Source: Candidatus Krumholzibacteriota bacterium (lineage in GTDB: Bacteria > Krumholzibacteriota > Krumholzibacteriia > Krumholzibacteriales > Krumholzibacteriaceae). From it: a DNA stretch of 6,382 bases. Positions within the stretch are counted from its first letter, which is position 1; every line of letters starts with the position of its first letter. Positions 5,977 through 6,382 of this stretch are shown one piece after another. Under the pieces are notes generated by a model. It had not been told where the DNA came from and ran no database searches. It worked only from the letters and a program-made list of their open reading frames with translations. The stretch spans positions 1 through 6,382 of the forward strand of contig JAUWMD010000155.1 in the NCBI GenBank assembly GCA_030613345.1, in the 5' to 3' direction. Position numbers and translations under genes: made by a program.

Positions 5977-6107
5977 CTAAGGCCACTGCCTACTCCATCG
6001 CTTCCAGCCGAAGCCCTGGCGCATCAAAAGCGCCAAAACGGTTCAGCCTTCACCTTGACGTATATCCTTCGTCTCAGTTCCTGCAGATTGATGGGTGTTT
6101 TTATCAT
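5977..6107 (-). pseudogene. Remnant of the group II intron-encoded reverse transcriptase/maturase (large internal deletion)
   Basis: The ATG at 6107 follows GGGAGG and encodes 27 residues beginning MIKTPINLQELRRRIYVK and ending EPFWRF, then TGA (6026-6024). That start is typical of a common family of group II intron proteins, where WRF is normally followed by WGLYVH and the reverse transcriptase domain. Directly after it, in another frame (6024-5977), the minus strand encodes MRQGFGWKRWSRQWP and a stop. FGWKRWS resembles the C-terminal end of the same protein family. The reverse transcriptase fingers, palm with YADD, and most of the maturase/thumb domain are therefore gone. The junction carries a small inverted repeat, GGCGC (6018-6022) with GCGCC (6030-6034). 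The family match is from memory of family sequences, not from a search. Confidence 0.8.
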
Positions 6108-6382
6108 TTCACCCCTGCCTCCCTTGTTGACGGAGAAAACATGTGCAGCAGGGCCCCCTCGCTCCACGGGCGTTACCCCGCTTCATCGCTACTACAGACC
6201 CAGCCGCCACCGTCTCGTCTTCGATCGATTTCCCGGTGCTACCGGTTATACGACCTACCTTGCTCCACCAATTTCTCGGTGGGACGAGGACGGCTTCTCC
6301 AGTTGCTTAGCGTGTCCTTGTCACCGTGCTACCCCTACCACCCCGCCGGAGTGATCTGGCGCATCGGTCAGGGTGCGACAGA

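Larger units (their letters stand above)
5766..6382 (-). mobile_element. Bacterial group II intron lacking its reverse transcriptase (5' end beyond the window)
   Basis: Read on the minus strand from 6382, the sequence has the structured, GC-rich 5' RNA part of a group II intron (stem-loops such as CCACC/GGTGG around GAGAAATT). A GGGAGG ribosome site follows, then the start of an intron-encoded protein (from 6107). Next come a remnant of that protein's C-terminus, a domain V hairpin (5882-5914), and a long domain VI-like stem ending near CCCTAC at about 5766. Most of the roughly 400-codon reverse transcriptase/maturase is missing, so the intron cannot supply its own splicing and mobility protein. 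The 5' boundary is outside the window. The 3' boundary is placed by the usual pyrimidine-rich ..TAC end and is approximate. Identification rests on my recognition of the protein ends and domain V. Confidence 0.85.

Noticed and set aside
5732..5986. An 84-codon minus-strand open frame
   Set aside because: It runs through domain V and the domain VI region of the intron and has no protein family character.
6055..6354. A 99-codon plus-strand open frame ending in a Pro/Cys-rich stretch
   Set aside because: It is antisense to the 5' RNA part of the group II intron. Such frames recur wherever this intron occurs and reflect RNA structure, not a protein.
5600..6382. The right end considered as ribosomal RNA or a transposase gene
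   Set aside because: It does not match the ends or conserved segments of rRNA that I know, and it has no long open frame. Domain V and the intron protein ends explain it better.

Overview
The window suggests an uncultured, Gram-negative-type bacterium with a moderately high GC content. The evidence is strong Shine-Dalgarno sites, sigma70-like promoters, a lipoprotein signal peptide with a lipobox, and a bacterial group II intron. The lipoprotein architecture (carboxypeptidase-regulatory-like repeats plus a fibronectin-III-like end) is common in the FCB group and related candidate phyla. That placement is only an inference.

The left part (1-3737) is a four-gene operon on the minus strand. In order of transcription it holds an Lrp/AsnC-family regulator (3737-3150), a PLP-dependent Cys/Met-metabolism enzyme of the cystathionine gamma-synthase / methionine gamma-lyase / O-acylhomoserine sulfhydrylase family (3157-1967), a short homoserine dehydrogenase (1919-897), and an aldehyde dehydrogenase (840-1) cut off by the window edge just after its catalytic cysteine. 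The first two genes overlap by 8 bases, and the next gaps are 47 and 56 bases. The regulator has a near-consensus promoter (TTGACG, 17 bases, TAATAT). A perfect 8+8 palindrome covers the -10, and a second perfect palindrome lies further upstream over a possible second promoter. These look like operators, so the likely scheme is an amino-acid-sensing regulator controlling itself and a methionine/homoserine pathway operon. No homoserine acyltransferase or aspartokinase is visible, so the direction of the pathway (synthesis or breakdown) is open.

The divergent intergenic region (3738-4245) carries those signals, a weaker inverted repeat and a plausible plus-strand promoter. It leads into a 445-residue secreted lipoprotein (4246-5583, GTG start).

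The right end (about 5766 to beyond 6382, minus strand) is a bacterial group II intron without a working reverse transcriptase. It has a recognisable 5' RNA part, the first 27 codons of the intron-encoded protein, an abrupt stop, a short out-of-frame remnant of that protein's C-terminus, a well-formed domain V with a CGC triad, and a long possible domain VI. A 5-bp hairpin sits exactly at the deletion junction. The intron's 5' end lies outside the window. This ORF-less intron and the operator palindromes are the most interesting observations. I did not find a wholly new system.
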